DNA from: Hyphomicrobiales bacterium
GTDB taxonomy: Bacteria > Pseudomonadota > Alphaproteobacteria > Rhizobiales > Rhizobiaceae
Reading direction: 5' to 3'
Assembly: GCA_024244645.1 (NCBI GenBank)
Contig: JAAEOH010000356.1
Location: 1-64,000 of the forward strand
Length of the DNA: 64,000 bases
The position numbers were made by a program, and so were the translations under genes. The notes under the pieces are model-generated. The model searched no databases, had not been told where the DNA came from, and was given only the letters and a program-made list of their open reading frames with translations. Below, piece by piece: positions 44,112 to 53,182 of the stretch; within the stretch, counting starts at the first letter, position 1, and the number at the start of each line of letters is the position of its first letter.

Positions 44112-44903
44112 GTGAGTTCGGCGAGCGTATTGGACCAGTTGGGGGCGATGTTGCTATCGGAAGGTGTGGAGGTTGTTGACTGCACCGGTGTGCTGGGCCC
44201 GACAACGCCGCTTCTGAAGCTGCCCGAAGGGCTTGGTGAAGACACCCCGAAAATCGAAGTGCACAAGATTTCCGAATATGATGACAACGGGCCGTTCTGG
44301 GCCTGGAACTGGCTGAAGCTGGGCGAACATTCGGGTACCCATTTCGATGCGCCGCACCACTGGATCACCGGCAAGGACTATGCGGACGGCTATACTGACA
44401 CATTGCCGGTCCAGCGTCTGGTCGCACCGGTCAACGTCATCGATTGCTCGGCGCAGGCTGCCGACAATCCGGATTTTCTACTGACTGCCGACGGAGTGAG
44501 AGCCTGGGAGGCCGAACACGGCGATATCGGACAGGGCGAATGGGTGGTGATGCGCTCCGACTGGGATCAGCGCGCCCATGACGAAGCTCTGTTTTTGAAT
44601 GCTGACGAGACCGGCCCGCATTCGCCGGGGCCGACCACGGATTGCATGGAATACCTGGTCTCGAAAGGCATTGTCGGCTGGGGCAACCAGTGCATCGGCA
44701 CCGATGCCGGACAGGCCGCCGGGATGGAACCGCCATTTCCAGCGCATAATCTGCTGCACAAATCCAATTGTTACGGCCTGGCATCGCTCGCCAATCTGGA
44801 CAAGCTTCCGGCCAAAGGCGCAATTTTGATTGCCGCACCGCTGAAAATCGAAAATGTAACCGGCAGCCCGATGCGCGCGCTGGCACTTGTGCCGAAAGGG
44901 TAG
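44112..44903 (+). CDS. Cyclase / kynurenine formamidase-like metal hydrolase
   Basis: About 263 residues from GTG 44112 (RBS AGGGAG). The metal motif 'GEHSGTHFDAPHHW' (HxGTHxDxPxH) identifies the cyclase/KynB family of zinc hydrolases. 'GEWVVMRSDWDQR' and 'IGTDAGQAAGMEPPFPAHNLL' are further conserved blocks. Members hydrolyse formamides or cyclic amides and esters. As first gene of cyclase-FAD-marR-iorA-iorB it would open or deacylate the pathway's first substrate. Other starts lie upstream (for example ATG 44055), but they overlap the promoter. Confidence 0.83.
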   Translation: MSSASVLDQLGAMLLSEGVEVVDCTGVLGPTTPLLKLPEGLGEDTPKIEVHKISEYDDNGPFWAWNWLKLGEHSGTHFDAPHHWITGKDYADGYTDTLPVQRLVAPVNVIDCSAQAADNPDFLLTADGVRAWEAEHGDIGQGEWVVMRSDWDQRAHDEALFLNADETGPHSPGPTTDCMEYLVSKGIVGWGNQCIGTDAGQAAGMEPPFPAHNLLHKSNCYGLASLANLDKLPAKGAILIAAPLKIENVTGSPMRALALVPKG

Positions 44904-44908
44904 GTTCC

Positions 44909-46474
44909 GTGGCGCCTGTCGATCACCTTATTGTCGGATCTGGCATCAATGCGCTGGTCGCGGCGGCTCTGCTTGCGGGCAAGGGCCGCCGGGTTCTGGT
45001 TCTTGAACGTTCCGACACGGCAGGCGGCTGCATGCGCACCGAAGAGGCGACGCTGCCGGGCTTCCATCATGACGTGATGGCGGCGACTTTCGTGTTGTTC
45101 ATCACATCTCCCGCCTTTGCCGAGCTTGGCGAGGACCTGGGACGGCACGGGCTGGAATTTTGCCATACGTCTGATCCGACGGCGGTGCTGCGTCCGGACG
45201 GATCGGCACTTGTCTTCAAAACCGACCGGGCGGCAAATATCGCCGCCTTCAATGCCCTGCAGGCGGGTGAGGGTGACAGGCACGCGAAGGATGTCGGTAG
45301 CATCGAAGCGGACGCGCCTTTTCTCTTTGCGTTGCTGGGTGGACGTCTTTGGTCCTGGCCGACCGTCCGGCTGCTCGCCGGGCAGGCGTGGAAGCGCGGC
45401 GTCCGCGGCCTGGCATCCTGGGTCGGAGAAACGCTGACGCCGGCGCGCGGCTGGCTTGAAACGTCCTATTCCGATCCAATGATCCAGGCGCTGTGGGCGC
45501 CGTGGGTTCTGCACACGGGGCTGACGCCGGAAAGCACCTATTCCGGTCAGATGGGCAAGGTCATCGCCTTTGCGCTCGAAGCCGCCGGCGCGCCGGTGGT
45601 CAGGGGTGGTTCCGGACAGGCGGTCGCGGCGTTTCGCGGTCTCATCGAAGAGCGCGGCGGCGAAATCCGCACCGGTGTCGATGTCGACCAGATCATTGTC
45701 GAAAACGGACGCGCAACCGGCGTGGCAATCGCCTCCGGCGAGCGGATCGAGGCGCAGGATGTCATTGCGTCGGTGGCACCCGGACAGCTCTACGGCCGGC
45801 TTTTGCGTGACAGCGGGTCGAAGGGAGGGGTGGAAGCCGGAGCCTTTCGCCACGGCCGCGGAAATTTCCAGCTGCACTACGCGCTGGACAAACATCCCGA
45901 GTGGCTTTCGCCGGGGCTGGACGACGTGGCGCTGATTCATCTTTCCGACGGGATCGATTCCGTCTCCAAATCCGCCAACGAAGCCGAGCGCGGAATGCTT
46001 CCCGCAACGCCGACCATTTGTGTCGGCCAGCCGCACCGGCTGGATGCGACGCGCTGTCCGGAAGGCAAAGCGGTGCTGTGGTTGCAGATCCCCGATGCGC
46101 CGCGTGTCATCAAGGGCGATGCGGCCGGGCAGATCGATGGCGGCACGAAGTGGACCGAAGAAATCCGCGAGGCATTTGCCGACCGGATCGAGGCCGTTCT
46201 TGCCGGTCACATCAAGGATTTCGACAAAATAGAACTACAGCGGCGGGCCTATTCGCCGGCGGATCTGGAAATGATCAACATGAACCTCGTTGGCGGCGAT
46301 CCCTATGGCGGCGCCTGTTCCATCGACCAGTTTTTCTTCTGGCGCCCGTCTGCGCAATCCGCAGACGGTGCGACAGCGATCCGCAATCTCCACCACATCG
46401 GTGCATCGACCCATCCCGGCCCCGGTCTCGGGGGAGGGTCGGGCTATAATGTGGCAAAGAGGATGGGCGCATGA
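44909..46474 (+). CDS. Phytoene-desaturase-like NAD(P)/FAD oxidoreductase
   Basis: 521 residues from GTG 44909, 5 bp after the cyclase stop. 'HLIVGSGINALVAAALLAGKGRRVLVLERSDTAGGCMRTEE' is the FAD-binding start. 'GGSGQAVAAFRGLIEERGGEIRTGVDVDQII' and the C-terminal 'IGASTHPGPGLGGGSGYNVAKRM' are typical of the CrtI-like amine-oxidase superfamily. Such proteins catalyse desaturation or hydride removal on varied substrates. No carotenoid genes are near, so a catabolic role is more likely. The ORF track's extra N-terminus (44768) lies in the cyclase gene. Confidence 0.85.
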   Translation: MAPVDHLIVGSGINALVAAALLAGKGRRVLVLERSDTAGGCMRTEEATLPGFHHDVMAATFVLFITSPAFAELGEDLGRHGLEFCHTSDPTAVLRPDGSALVFKTDRAANIAAFNALQAGEGDRHAKDVGSIEADAPFLFALLGGRLWSWPTVRLLAGQAWKRGVRGLASWVGETLTPARGWLETSYSDPMIQALWAPWVLHTGLTPESTYSGQMGKVIAFALEAAGAPVVRGGSGQAVAAFRGLIEERGGEIRTGVDVDQIIVENGRATGVAIASGERIEAQDVIASVAPGQLYGRLLRDSGSKGGVEAGAFRHGRGNFQLHYALDKHPEWLSPGLDDVALIHLSDGIDSVSKSANEAERGMLPATPTICVGQPHRLDATRCPEGKAVLWLQIPDAPRVIKGDAAGQIDGGTKWTEEIREAFADRIEAVLAGHIKDFDKIELQRRAYSPADLEMINMNLVGGDPYGGACSIDQFFFWRPSAQSADGATAIRNLHHIGASTHPGPGLGGGSGYNVAKRMGA

Positions 46475-46953
46475 GCGATGCAAAAGAGCTGGAAAGCAAC
46501 AACAGCATGCGTCTTGGCGAGATCGGGCTGAACAATTTTGCACCCTATCTGATGAACCGGATAATGGGGCGCTACAATGTCTCCCTGCGCGAGGAAATGG
46601 CGGCGCTAGGGCTGACGACGCCGAAGATGCGCGCACTTGCGGTCCTTTCGGTAATCGACGGTATTCTGCTTCGCGAACTGGCGGTTTTTGCGGTTGTTGA
46701 ACTGTCGACGCTCAGCCGGGCGCTCGACGCGCTGGAGGCGGATGGTCTCGTCAGGTGCCAGACCGATACGTCCGACGGCAGGGCGCGACGCGTTTGCATT
46801 GCCGATGCGGGCCGTGAAGCATTTGACAGCCTGTGGCCGCATATGTCGGAAAACTACGAGCGCATGTTTGTGGGCATCGAACGCGAGGAGCGCCGCGCCT
46901 TTGTCGGCACGCTGCAGAAGATGCTGGCAAACATCCGCAAACACGATTTCTAG
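46471..46953 (+). CDS. MarR family transcriptional regulator (operon-internal)
   Basis: A 160-residue winged-helix regulator overlapping the FAD gene by 4 bp. 'EMAALGLTTPKMRALAVLSVIDGILLRELAVFAVVELSTLSRALDALEADGLVRCQTDTSDGRARRVCIADAGREAF' is the MarR core. The location inside the operon predicts autoregulation through the inverted repeat at 44025-44042. IorA follows after 28 bp. Confidence 0.87.
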   Translation: MSDAKELESNNSMRLGEIGLNNFAPYLMNRIMGRYNVSLREEMAALGLTTPKMRALAVLSVIDGILLRELAVFAVVELSTLSRALDALEADGLVRCQTDTSDGRARRVCIADAGREAFDSLWPHMSENYERMFVGIEREERRAFVGTLQKMLANIRKHDF

Positions 46954-46981
46954 CTGGTTGGAATAGAACAGGAATACCGAC

Positions 46982-49126
46982 ATGGCAGAACGGTCCTTCA
47001 AGGCAGAAGTGGAGCACCTGCGCCTCGGTTCCGGCGACACATTCACCGGAGAGGGAATACTGGCGATCACCAAAGCCCTGCTTGAATGCGGCGTGGGCTA
47101 TGTGGGCGGCTATCAGGGGGCGCCGATCTCGCATCTGATGGACGTACTTTCCGATGCGCAGGAGGTGCTCGGCGAACTGGGCGTGCGGTTCGAGGCAAGC
47201 GCGTCCGAAGCTGCCGCTGCCGCGATGCTGGCGGCAAGCGTGCACTATCCCATCCGCGGCGCGGTGACGTTCAAGGGTTCGGTCGGGGTCAATGTGGCCT
47301 CCGATGCGCTGGCCAATCTTTCGTCGTCCGGGATCACCGGCGGCGCGCTGATCATTGTCGGCGAGGACTATGGCGAGGGCTCGTCGATCATGCAGGAGCG
47401 CAGCCACGCCTTTGCGATGAAATCGCAATTCTGGCTGCTTGATCCGCGACCCAATCTGCCATCCATTGTCAAATCGGTTGAACAGGGATTTGAGCTCTCA
47501 GAGGCGTCCAACACGCCCGTCATGCTGATGGTGCGCATTCGTTCGTGCCACGTCACCGGCAGCTTCGATACCCGTGACAATGTCCGCCCGCCGCTGACAG
47601 TGCGCGATGCACTGTCGGAGCCGCGCCGGGATTTTGCCCGGGTCGTGCTGCCGCCGATGTCGTTTGCGCATGAGCAGGACAAGATCAAGACGCGCTGGCC
47701 GGCGGCGGAAAAATTCATTGTCGAGAACAAGCTGAACGAGCAGTTCGGTCCAGCGGAATTCCCGGTCGGCATCGTCCTGCAGGGCGGCATGTACAATAGC
47801 GTTATCCGCGCCCTTCAAAGGCTGGGACTGGCCGATATCCACGGCAATACGGATGTGCCGCTCTATGTGCTCAACGTTACCTATCCGCTGGTACAGGACG
47901 AGTTTCTGGCTTTCTGCGAAGGCAAGGATTCGGTGCTGGTGGTCGAAGAGGGACAGCCTGAATTTATCGAGCAGGGTCTGTCGACGATCCTCTACCGTGC
48001 GGGCAGTCCGGTCTTGATCCACGGCAAAGGCCTTTTGCCAATGGCCGGTGAATATACCGGCCAGGTGATGCTCGACGGGATCGCGGGTTTTCTGAAACAA
48101 GCAGCACCGGAAATTCTGCCGGGCAGGGTCGTGGCGCCCAATTATGAAATGCCGACCATGCCGGATATCTCCAAAACCGTGCCGATCCGGCCGCCGAGTT
48201 TTTGCACTGGCTGTCCGGAACGGCCAATCTTTGCGGCGATGAAACTGGTCGAACAGGAGCTCGGCGAACACCAGATCACCGGCGATATCGGCTGTCATCT
48301 CTTTGCCTGCCTTCCGCCTTTCGAAATCGGCGGTTCGACCATGGGCTACGGCCTTGGGCCGGCCTCCAATGCGGCATTCGACGGCGGCGGTGAAAAACGG
48401 GCCGTGTCGTTCATCGGCGATGGCGGTTTCTGGCACAACGGGCTTTCCTCCTCCATCGGCAATATGGTGTTTAACAAATCGGATTCCGTCGCCGTCGTGG
48501 TCGACAACTATTATTCGGCGGCAACCGGTGGCCAGGATATCCTGTCGTCACGCGCCGACAATGCGACAAAAGCGACCAACAATCCGATCTCGAATGCCCT
48601 GAAGGGCGTCGGTGTGAACTGGGTCCGCCAGGTCGACCGCACCTATGATGTTACCAAGATGCGCGACGTCATGCGCGAGGCGCTGACGACAGACCATGAC
48701 GGGCCGAAGGTCATCGTCGCCTCGTCCGAATGCATGCTGAACCGGCAACGGCGCGAAAAACCGCTGCGCAACATGGCCGTCAATGAAGGTCGGCGCGTCG
48801 AGGTGCCGCGCTTCGGTGTGGACGAGGACGTGTGCACCGGAGATCACGCCTGCATCCGCCTTTCGGGCTGTCCGTCGCTGTCGCTGAAGAAGCTGGATGA
48901 TCCGCTGCGCGACGATCCGGTGGCGAGCATCGATCAAAGCTGCGTCGGCTGCGGCAATTGCGGTGAGGTTGCCGATGCGGCGGTGCTGTGCCCATCCTTT
49001 TACCGGGCCGATGTGGTGCACAATCCCGGCGGCTTTGAACGCTGGCGGGCGAAAATGGGCCAGAGGCTCATCGGCTGGCTGCAGACCCGCCGTGCCGGCA
49101 CGCGACTTGATTTTTCAGGGGCTTGA
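46982..49126 (+). CDS. iorA: Indolepyruvate oxidoreductase alpha-like 2-oxoacid dehydrogenase (IorA)
   Basis: A 714-residue TPP-dependent 2-oxoacid:acceptor oxidoreductase. The pyrimidine-binding domain starts 'GEGILAITKALLECGVGYVGGYQGAPISHL'. The PP domain has 'FCTGCPERPIFAAMK', 'GDIGCHLFACLPPFEIGGSTMGYG' and the TPP motif 'FIGDGGFWHNGLSSSIGNMVFN'. The C-terminal ferredoxin domain holds 'CTGDHACIRLSGCPSLSL' and 'CVGCGNCGEVADAAVLCPSF'. Reaction: oxidative decarboxylation of an aryl- or branched 2-oxoacid to acyl-CoA. The downstream IorB has the long form found in aerobic or facultative proteobacteria. The physiological oxoacid is unknown. Confidence 0.9.
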   Translation: MAERSFKAEVEHLRLGSGDTFTGEGILAITKALLECGVGYVGGYQGAPISHLMDVLSDAQEVLGELGVRFEASASEAAAAAMLAASVHYPIRGAVTFKGSVGVNVASDALANLSSSGITGGALIIVGEDYGEGSSIMQERSHAFAMKSQFWLLDPRPNLPSIVKSVEQGFELSEASNTPVMLMVRIRSCHVTGSFDTRDNVRPPLTVRDALSEPRRDFARVVLPPMSFAHEQDKIKTRWPAAEKFIVENKLNEQFGPAEFPVGIVLQGGMYNSVIRALQRLGLADIHGNTDVPLYVLNVTYPLVQDEFLAFCEGKDSVLVVEEGQPEFIEQGLSTILYRAGSPVLIHGKGLLPMAGEYTGQVMLDGIAGFLKQAAPEILPGRVVAPNYEMPTMPDISKTVPIRPPSFCTGCPERPIFAAMKLVEQELGEHQITGDIGCHLFACLPPFEIGGSTMGYGLGPASNAAFDGGGEKRAVSFIGDGGFWHNGLSSSIGNMVFNKSDSVAVVVDNYYSAATGGQDILSSRADNATKATNNPISNALKGVGVNWVRQVDRTYDVTKMRDVMREALTTDHDGPKVIVASSECMLNRQRREKPLRNMAVNEGRRVEVPRFGVDEDVCTGDHACIRLSGCPSLSLKKLDDPLRDDPVASIDQSCVGCGNCGEVADAAVLCPSFYRADVVHNPGGFERWRAKMGQRLIGWLQTRRAGTRLDFSGA

Positions 49127-49128
49127 AC

Positions 49129-50685
49129 GTGGCTGTTGAAGAGCAGCTTGCGCCGCGCGCGCCCGATCCACAGCTTGGCGGTATCATCAAGCTCGCCGTG
49201 ATGGCGGTTGGCGGGCAGGGTGGCGGTGTGCTGACAAACTGGATCGAATCGCTGGCGCGGGCTGAAGGTTATGCCTGCCAGGCGACGTCCGTGGCCGGGG
49301 TGGCCCAACGCACCGGTGCGACGATCTACTATATCGAGATGGCACCCGCAGGCGATGCCGCGCCGGTGTTTTCGCTCGCTCCGGCGGCCGGCGATGTCGA
49401 TGTTCTGGTCGCCGCCGAAATGATGGAAGCGGGACGCGGCATCATGCGCGGCTTCGTCACGCCCGATCGCACGACGCTGATCGCCTCGACCCACCGGGCC
49501 CTGGCGATTTCTGAAAAGACGACGCCCGGAGACGGTGTCGCGTCTTCCGACGAGGTGCGGGCGGCGGCGGAAATCGCCGCAAGCCGGCTGATCCTCTTCA
49601 ATATGGAGCGCGTTGCGCTTGAAAACGGCTCGGTGATCTCGGCAAGCCTCTTCGGTGCCCTCGCCGGATCCGACGTGCTGCCGTTCCCGCGCACGGCTTT
49701 TGAAGAGGCGATCCGGACAGGCGGCAGAGGCGTTGAAGCCAGCCTGCGTGCCTTTGGCGCTGCTTTTGAGCGGGCCGCATCGGAGGCAATCGAACCAGCC
49801 GAGACAGAAATGGCGCTGGTCAGGCACGAAGCGGAACCCAGCGGGTCGGGAAAACTGATGGCATCCTGGCAGGCGATGGTTTTCCGGATGGCGGACTGGC
49901 CGGAGACGGTACGCGAAATCGCGATTCCAGGTCTTCATAAAGTCGTCGACTTTCAGGATATCGCTTACGGGGCCGAATATCTCAATCGCGTTTCCGATGT
50001 GCTTGCACGGGACACAGCTGACAAAGATCACAGGCTGACCCGCGAGGCGGCCAAATATATTGCCAACGCCATGGCTTATGACGACGTGATCCGCGTGGCA
50101 GATCTAAAGACCCGCAGCAAGCGTTTTGCCCGTATTCGAAGCGAAATGGGTGCGCCCGAGGATTCATTGGTGCAACTGACCGAGTTCATGCATCCGCGCG
50201 CTGAGGAGATTGCCGGCATGCTGCCGGCAGGGATTGGCCGCAAGGTCGAAGCGAGCCGGCGCTGGATGGCGCGGTTTGATCACTGGTTCAACAAGGGACG
50301 CCGGTTGCGCACAGACCGGACGTGGTCATTCGTGATGCTGTACGGGGTGGGGGGCCTGCGCGGATACCGCCGACGCACTTTGCGCCATGCCGTCGAAAAG
50401 GAGCATCTCGACCGCTGGCTGGAAACGGTGCTGAGTTATCTTTCATCTGACTACGATCTCGCCGTCGAAGTGGTGCGTTGCCGCCGGCTCGTCAAAGGCT
50501 ATTCGAACACGCACGCGCGGGGTCTGTCCAAATTCGACCGGGTCGTGGATGCGGCGAAACTGCTGGCCGGCCGCGACGATGCCGCCGAATGGCTGGAGCG
50601 CCTGCGCGAAGCAGCCCTCCAGGACGAAAAAGGCGAGGCGCTGGACGGCGCAATCAAGACCGTCCAGAGCTTTGTCGGCGACTAA
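49129..50685 (+). CDS. iorB: Indolepyruvate oxidoreductase beta-like subunit with DUF6537 tail (IorB)
   Basis: About 518 residues. GTG 49129 has an AGGGG box 7 bp upstream; a TTG at 49123 overlapping the iorA stop is the alternative. The first third, 'IIKLAVMAVGGQGGGVLTNWIESLARAEGYACQATSVAGVAQRTGATIYY', is the gamma/IorB 2-oxoacid-oxidoreductase domain. The C-terminal 200 residues, with 'GGLRGYRRRTLRHAVEKEHLDRWLETVLSYLSSDYDLAVEVVRCRRLVKGYSNTHARGLSKFDRV', are the DUF6537 extension of long IorB proteins. It partners IorA and ends the operon, overlapping the convergent RidA gene by 4 bp. Confidence 0.9.
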   Translation: MAVEEQLAPRAPDPQLGGIIKLAVMAVGGQGGGVLTNWIESLARAEGYACQATSVAGVAQRTGATIYYIEMAPAGDAAPVFSLAPAAGDVDVLVAAEMMEAGRGIMRGFVTPDRTTLIASTHRALAISEKTTPGDGVASSDEVRAAAEIAASRLILFNMERVALENGSVISASLFGALAGSDVLPFPRTAFEEAIRTGGRGVEASLRAFGAAFERAASEAIEPAETEMALVRHEAEPSGSGKLMASWQAMVFRMADWPETVREIAIPGLHKVVDFQDIAYGAEYLNRVSDVLARDTADKDHRLTREAAKYIANAMAYDDVIRVADLKTRSKRFARIRSEMGAPEDSLVQLTEFMHPRAEEIAGMLPAGIGRKVEASRRWMARFDHWFNKGRRLRTDRTWSFVMLYGVGGLRGYRRRTLRHAVEKEHLDRWLETVLSYLSSDYDLAVEVVRCRRLVKGYSNTHARGLSKFDRVVDAAKLLAGRDDAAEWLERLREAALQDEKGEALDGAIKTVQSFVGD

Positions 50686-51086
50686 TCAAGAATGGCCGTT
50701 GCTTCGACTTCGATGAGGAAGTCGGGCATCGCCAGCGCCTGCACGCCGAGTAGAGTGTTGGCTGCGGGCGTGACATCCCCATAGAACGCACCGAAGGCCG
50801 GCCCAAGAATTTCCAGCATGTCCGGTGAATAGTTGACCACATAAGTACGCAGGCGAACGACATTGGCCGCCGACGCACCACTGGCCGCCAGCACTTCGGT
50901 GAGATTGGCAAAACACTGCTGCGCCTGTGCAGCAAGATCGCCCGGGCCGACCAGCTCGCCGTTTGAATCCCAGGCGACCTGTCCGGCGAGATGCAGCAGG
51001 CGGCTGCCATTGCTTTCGACCGCGTGCGAAAAGCCGAACTGCACGGCGTTGTACATTGAATCCGGATTGATGGCTTTGCGTGTCAT
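50682..51086 (-). CDS. RidA/YjgF family protein
   Basis: About 134 residues from ATG 51086 (RBS AAGGAGC). 'QFGFSHAVESNGSRLLHLAGQVAWDSNGELVG', 'FANLTEVLAASGASAANVVRLRTYVVNY', 'ANTLLGVQALAMPDFLIEVEATAIL' span the RidA fold. The residue that would be the catalytic Arg reads 'FLIEVEATAI', so it is a non-RidA subgroup, like the protein at 5338-5739. It is convergent with iorB, their 3' ends overlapping by 4 bp. The substrate is unknown; an imine or enamine hydrolase role linked to amino-acid breakdown is possible. Confidence 0.85.
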   Translation of the reverse strand: MTRKAINPDSMYNAVQFGFSHAVESNGSRLLHLAGQVAWDSNGELVGPGDLAAQAQQCFANLTEVLAASGASAANVVRLRTYVVNYSPDMLEILGPAFGAFYGDVTPAANTLLGVQALAMPDFLIEVEATAILD

Positions 51087-51238
51087 GATTGCTCCTTGCA
51101 CATCTAGAAACCCGGTCGAACGGAGGATCTTAGCACAGGCGTTGGCTTGCATCACGGGATTGCCGTGCAACTTGTCACACCGGGGCCCTGATACTACCAT
51201 TCGTGTGCACCGCCAACCACAACGAGCCGGGAGTGCGA

Positions 51239-51688
51239 ATGATGGGAATCCGCATCTTACATACGGCCGCCGCGCTTATTTTTCTGACGATCGCGGCGCC
51301 GGTCTTTGGCGCCGACGAATCCATACCGAACCTTGTGGGTACATGGACGGGCGAAAAGACGGTTTATTTTCTCAAGGGCGAAAGGCATTCCATCGACGTC
51401 CTGAAAATCACCGAGCAGAGCGGCGCGCATTTCCGTGGAACCAGGTCGTGGGAACACGTTACGGAGGGCGAACCGCTGGGTCATGCGGGAGATGAACATT
51501 CGCATGTCGCGTCGGAGCCAATTCTCGGAATGATCGGATTTGACAACAGGACCATCTACATCGTCGAGCACGATGATCAGGGCCAGCTGCATGCGCAGCT
51601 GGTGGACTCCGATACGATGGAGGTCGTCTATGTGGAGCCTGGAGAAAACGCTGCGGTCTTCCGGGTGGAAATGACGAGAAAACGCTGA
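51239..51688 (+). CDS. Exported hypothetical protein
   Basis: About 149 residues starting at one of two adjacent ATGs (51239 or 51242) after a GGGAG box. 'GIRILHTAAALIFLTIAAPVFGADES' is a good Sec signal peptide with cleavage near FGA. The mature part begins 'IPNLVGTWTGEKTVYFLKG', a lipocalin/avidin-like 'GxW' opening followed by beta-rich sequence. 'HSHVASEPILGMIGFDNRTIYIVEHDDQGQLHAQLVD' suggests a small beta-barrel. It is a family I recognise only as conserved hypothetical. No operon partner. Confidence 0.65.
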   Translation: MMGIRILHTAAALIFLTIAAPVFGADESIPNLVGTWTGEKTVYFLKGERHSIDVLKITEQSGAHFRGTRSWEHVTEGEPLGHAGDEHSHVASEPILGMIGFDNRTIYIVEHDDQGQLHAQLVDSDTMEVVYVEPGENAAVFRVEMTRKR

Positions 51689-51789
51689 GTGCTGCGTGAT
51701 TACGATCGCCGTTCGTACAATCACCGTCGTCCCGTCTGAACCGCTACGCCACGGCCCACCTGAAGCAGTGCTTTAGTTCCAGGACAGTC

Positions 51790-51836
51790 TGCACAAATCA
51801 ATATTGCTGAATAGCATCAAAGGGTTCGATGCGCCT
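51790..51836. repeat. Direct repeat copy A flanking the alcohol dehydrogenase gene
   Basis: TGCACAAATCAATATTGCTGAA...GCATCAA..GGTTCGATGCGCC. Copy B at 53183-53229 matches about 42 of 47 positions in the same orientation, 1.4 kb away, on the other side of the alcohol dehydrogenase. Read on the minus strand, both copies end an ORF tail of the form RIEPxDAxQQY-stop. They may therefore be the 3' ends of a duplicated, otherwise lost gene. Confidence 0.65.
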
Positions 51837-51884
51837 GATGAGGTTGTTGTTTCTGCTGCGCCGTGAGGGTCCGTCCCGTTACCG

Positions 51885-53009
51885 TCACCCGGCTAATGCG
51901 CCGATCGTCTGTGCAGCGTGCAGGAACCGGTCCTTGTCGCCGATGAAATTCCTTCCGCGCTCGCCATCAAATGCATCGTCGACAAGACCAAGCCATTCGT
52001 CGGCGGCAACGCCGTGGTCCGCCGGGTTGGCGGAGACGCCAAGCCGGTTGAGAAATTCCGTCAGCATTGCCGGCCCGTTACCTTCGTTGCCAAAAATCCG
52101 GGCCAGCGCCTCGCCGCAAATGCCGCGGCGACCGCGAACGCTTTCGGCGACAATGGGAAGCGAAAACGAACAGGCGATGCCGTGCGGCACTTTGTGCTTC
52201 AGCGTTATCGGGTAAGACAGGGAATGGGCAATTGCGGTCTTGGTGTTGGAAAACGCCAGGCCGGCAAATGTTGCCGCTCGGGCCATGCGTTCGCGCAGGC
52301 CAGTGTTGGTGAGATCATTGCTGAGTTCGGGCAGTTTACCGAGGATCTCGCGCGCGGCGAAAACCGCGTGGTTGGCCGATACCGGATTTGCATTGACGTT
52401 CCACAGGCTTTCCAGGGCATGGGAGAGAGCATCGAGGCCGGTGTTGATCGTCAAAGCACGCGGCATCCCGATCATCAGTTCAGGATCGACAACCGCGACG
52501 CGCGGATAAAGGTCCGCCTGTGCCAGTGAATATTTTTTGCCTGCCGTCTGGTTCCAGACGGTCGCCCAGCAGGTGACCTCCGATCCTGTGCCGGCGGTTG
52601 TGGGAACGGCGATAATCGGAACAGCCGGGCCAATTGCGGTTGTGCTTCCAGATTCCAGCTTGTTGGCCACAGCGGCGAAATCGCCATTAGCGGCGGCAAA
52701 TACCTTGGTGGAATCGATGACCGATCCGCCGCCCAACGCCACCCAGATTGTCGGCGACGAGCCATTTTCCCGGATGCGGCGCACCTGACTGTCGAGCAAT
52801 GGATAGTCAGGATTGGGTGCGATATCGCTGATGACGATCGACGGTGAATCCGCCAAGTCGACCAGCCTTTGCGTCAGCAAACCGCAAAAAGCGTCCGGAT
52901 AAGTGACCAGCCCGTAGGCCTGTTTTCCTATCAATGTCCCCAGCTGATCGAACGCACCCTGACCAAATTCGATCCGCACCGGATTGTGATAGCGCCACAC
53001 GAAATTCAT
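51885..53009 (-). CDS. Iron-containing alcohol dehydrogenase (PsrA/PhpC-like)
   Basis: About 374 residues from ATG 53009 ('NFVWRYHNPVRIEFGQGAFDQL', the usual start; the ORF track has 39 spurious codons). The nucleotide site is 'WVALGGGSVIDSTKVFA' and 'VPTTAGTGSEVT'. Iron ligands are visible in 'TGLDALSHALES', 'IAHSLSYPI' and 'KVPHGIACS'. The sequence resembles phosphonoacetaldehyde/short-aldehyde reductases of the PsrA/PhpC group. Reaction: NAD(P)H-dependent interconversion of an aldehyde and an alcohol. It is monocistronic and bracketed by two 47-bp direct repeats, which hints at past mobility. Confidence 0.85.
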   Translation of the reverse strand: MNFVWRYHNPVRIEFGQGAFDQLGTLIGKQAYGLVTYPDAFCGLLTQRLVDLADSPSIVISDIAPNPDYPLLDSQVRRIRENGSSPTIWVALGGGSVIDSTKVFAAANGDFAAVANKLESGSTTAIGPAVPIIAVPTTAGTGSEVTCWATVWNQTAGKKYSLAQADLYPRVAVVDPELMIGMPRALTINTGLDALSHALESLWNVNANPVSANHAVFAAREILGKLPELSNDLTNTGLRERMARAATFAGLAFSNTKTAIAHSLSYPITLKHKVPHGIACSFSLPIVAESVRGRRGICGEALARIFGNEGNGPAMLTEFLNRLGVSANPADHGVAADEWLGLVDDAFDGERGRNFIGDKDRFLHAAQTIGALAG

Positions 53010-53182
53010 CCCCGTCTTGCAGGATCGAAATGATCCCGCTTGTCCGGCCAAAAAGCTAGTGCATTGCCGATCTGCGGTCCATTGGCAATTGTGCCGTGGA
53101 GTGGGCGCGCCTGAAGGCTTCGTCACTGTGTAAACCGAGTGGCTGCCGCCGTCTGATCAACAACGTTAACCGGGCGACTTAC

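Noticed and set aside
44771-46210. 479-residue minus-strand ORF opposite the FAD oxidoreductase
   Set aside because: Shadow frame of a clearly coding gene on the plus strand.
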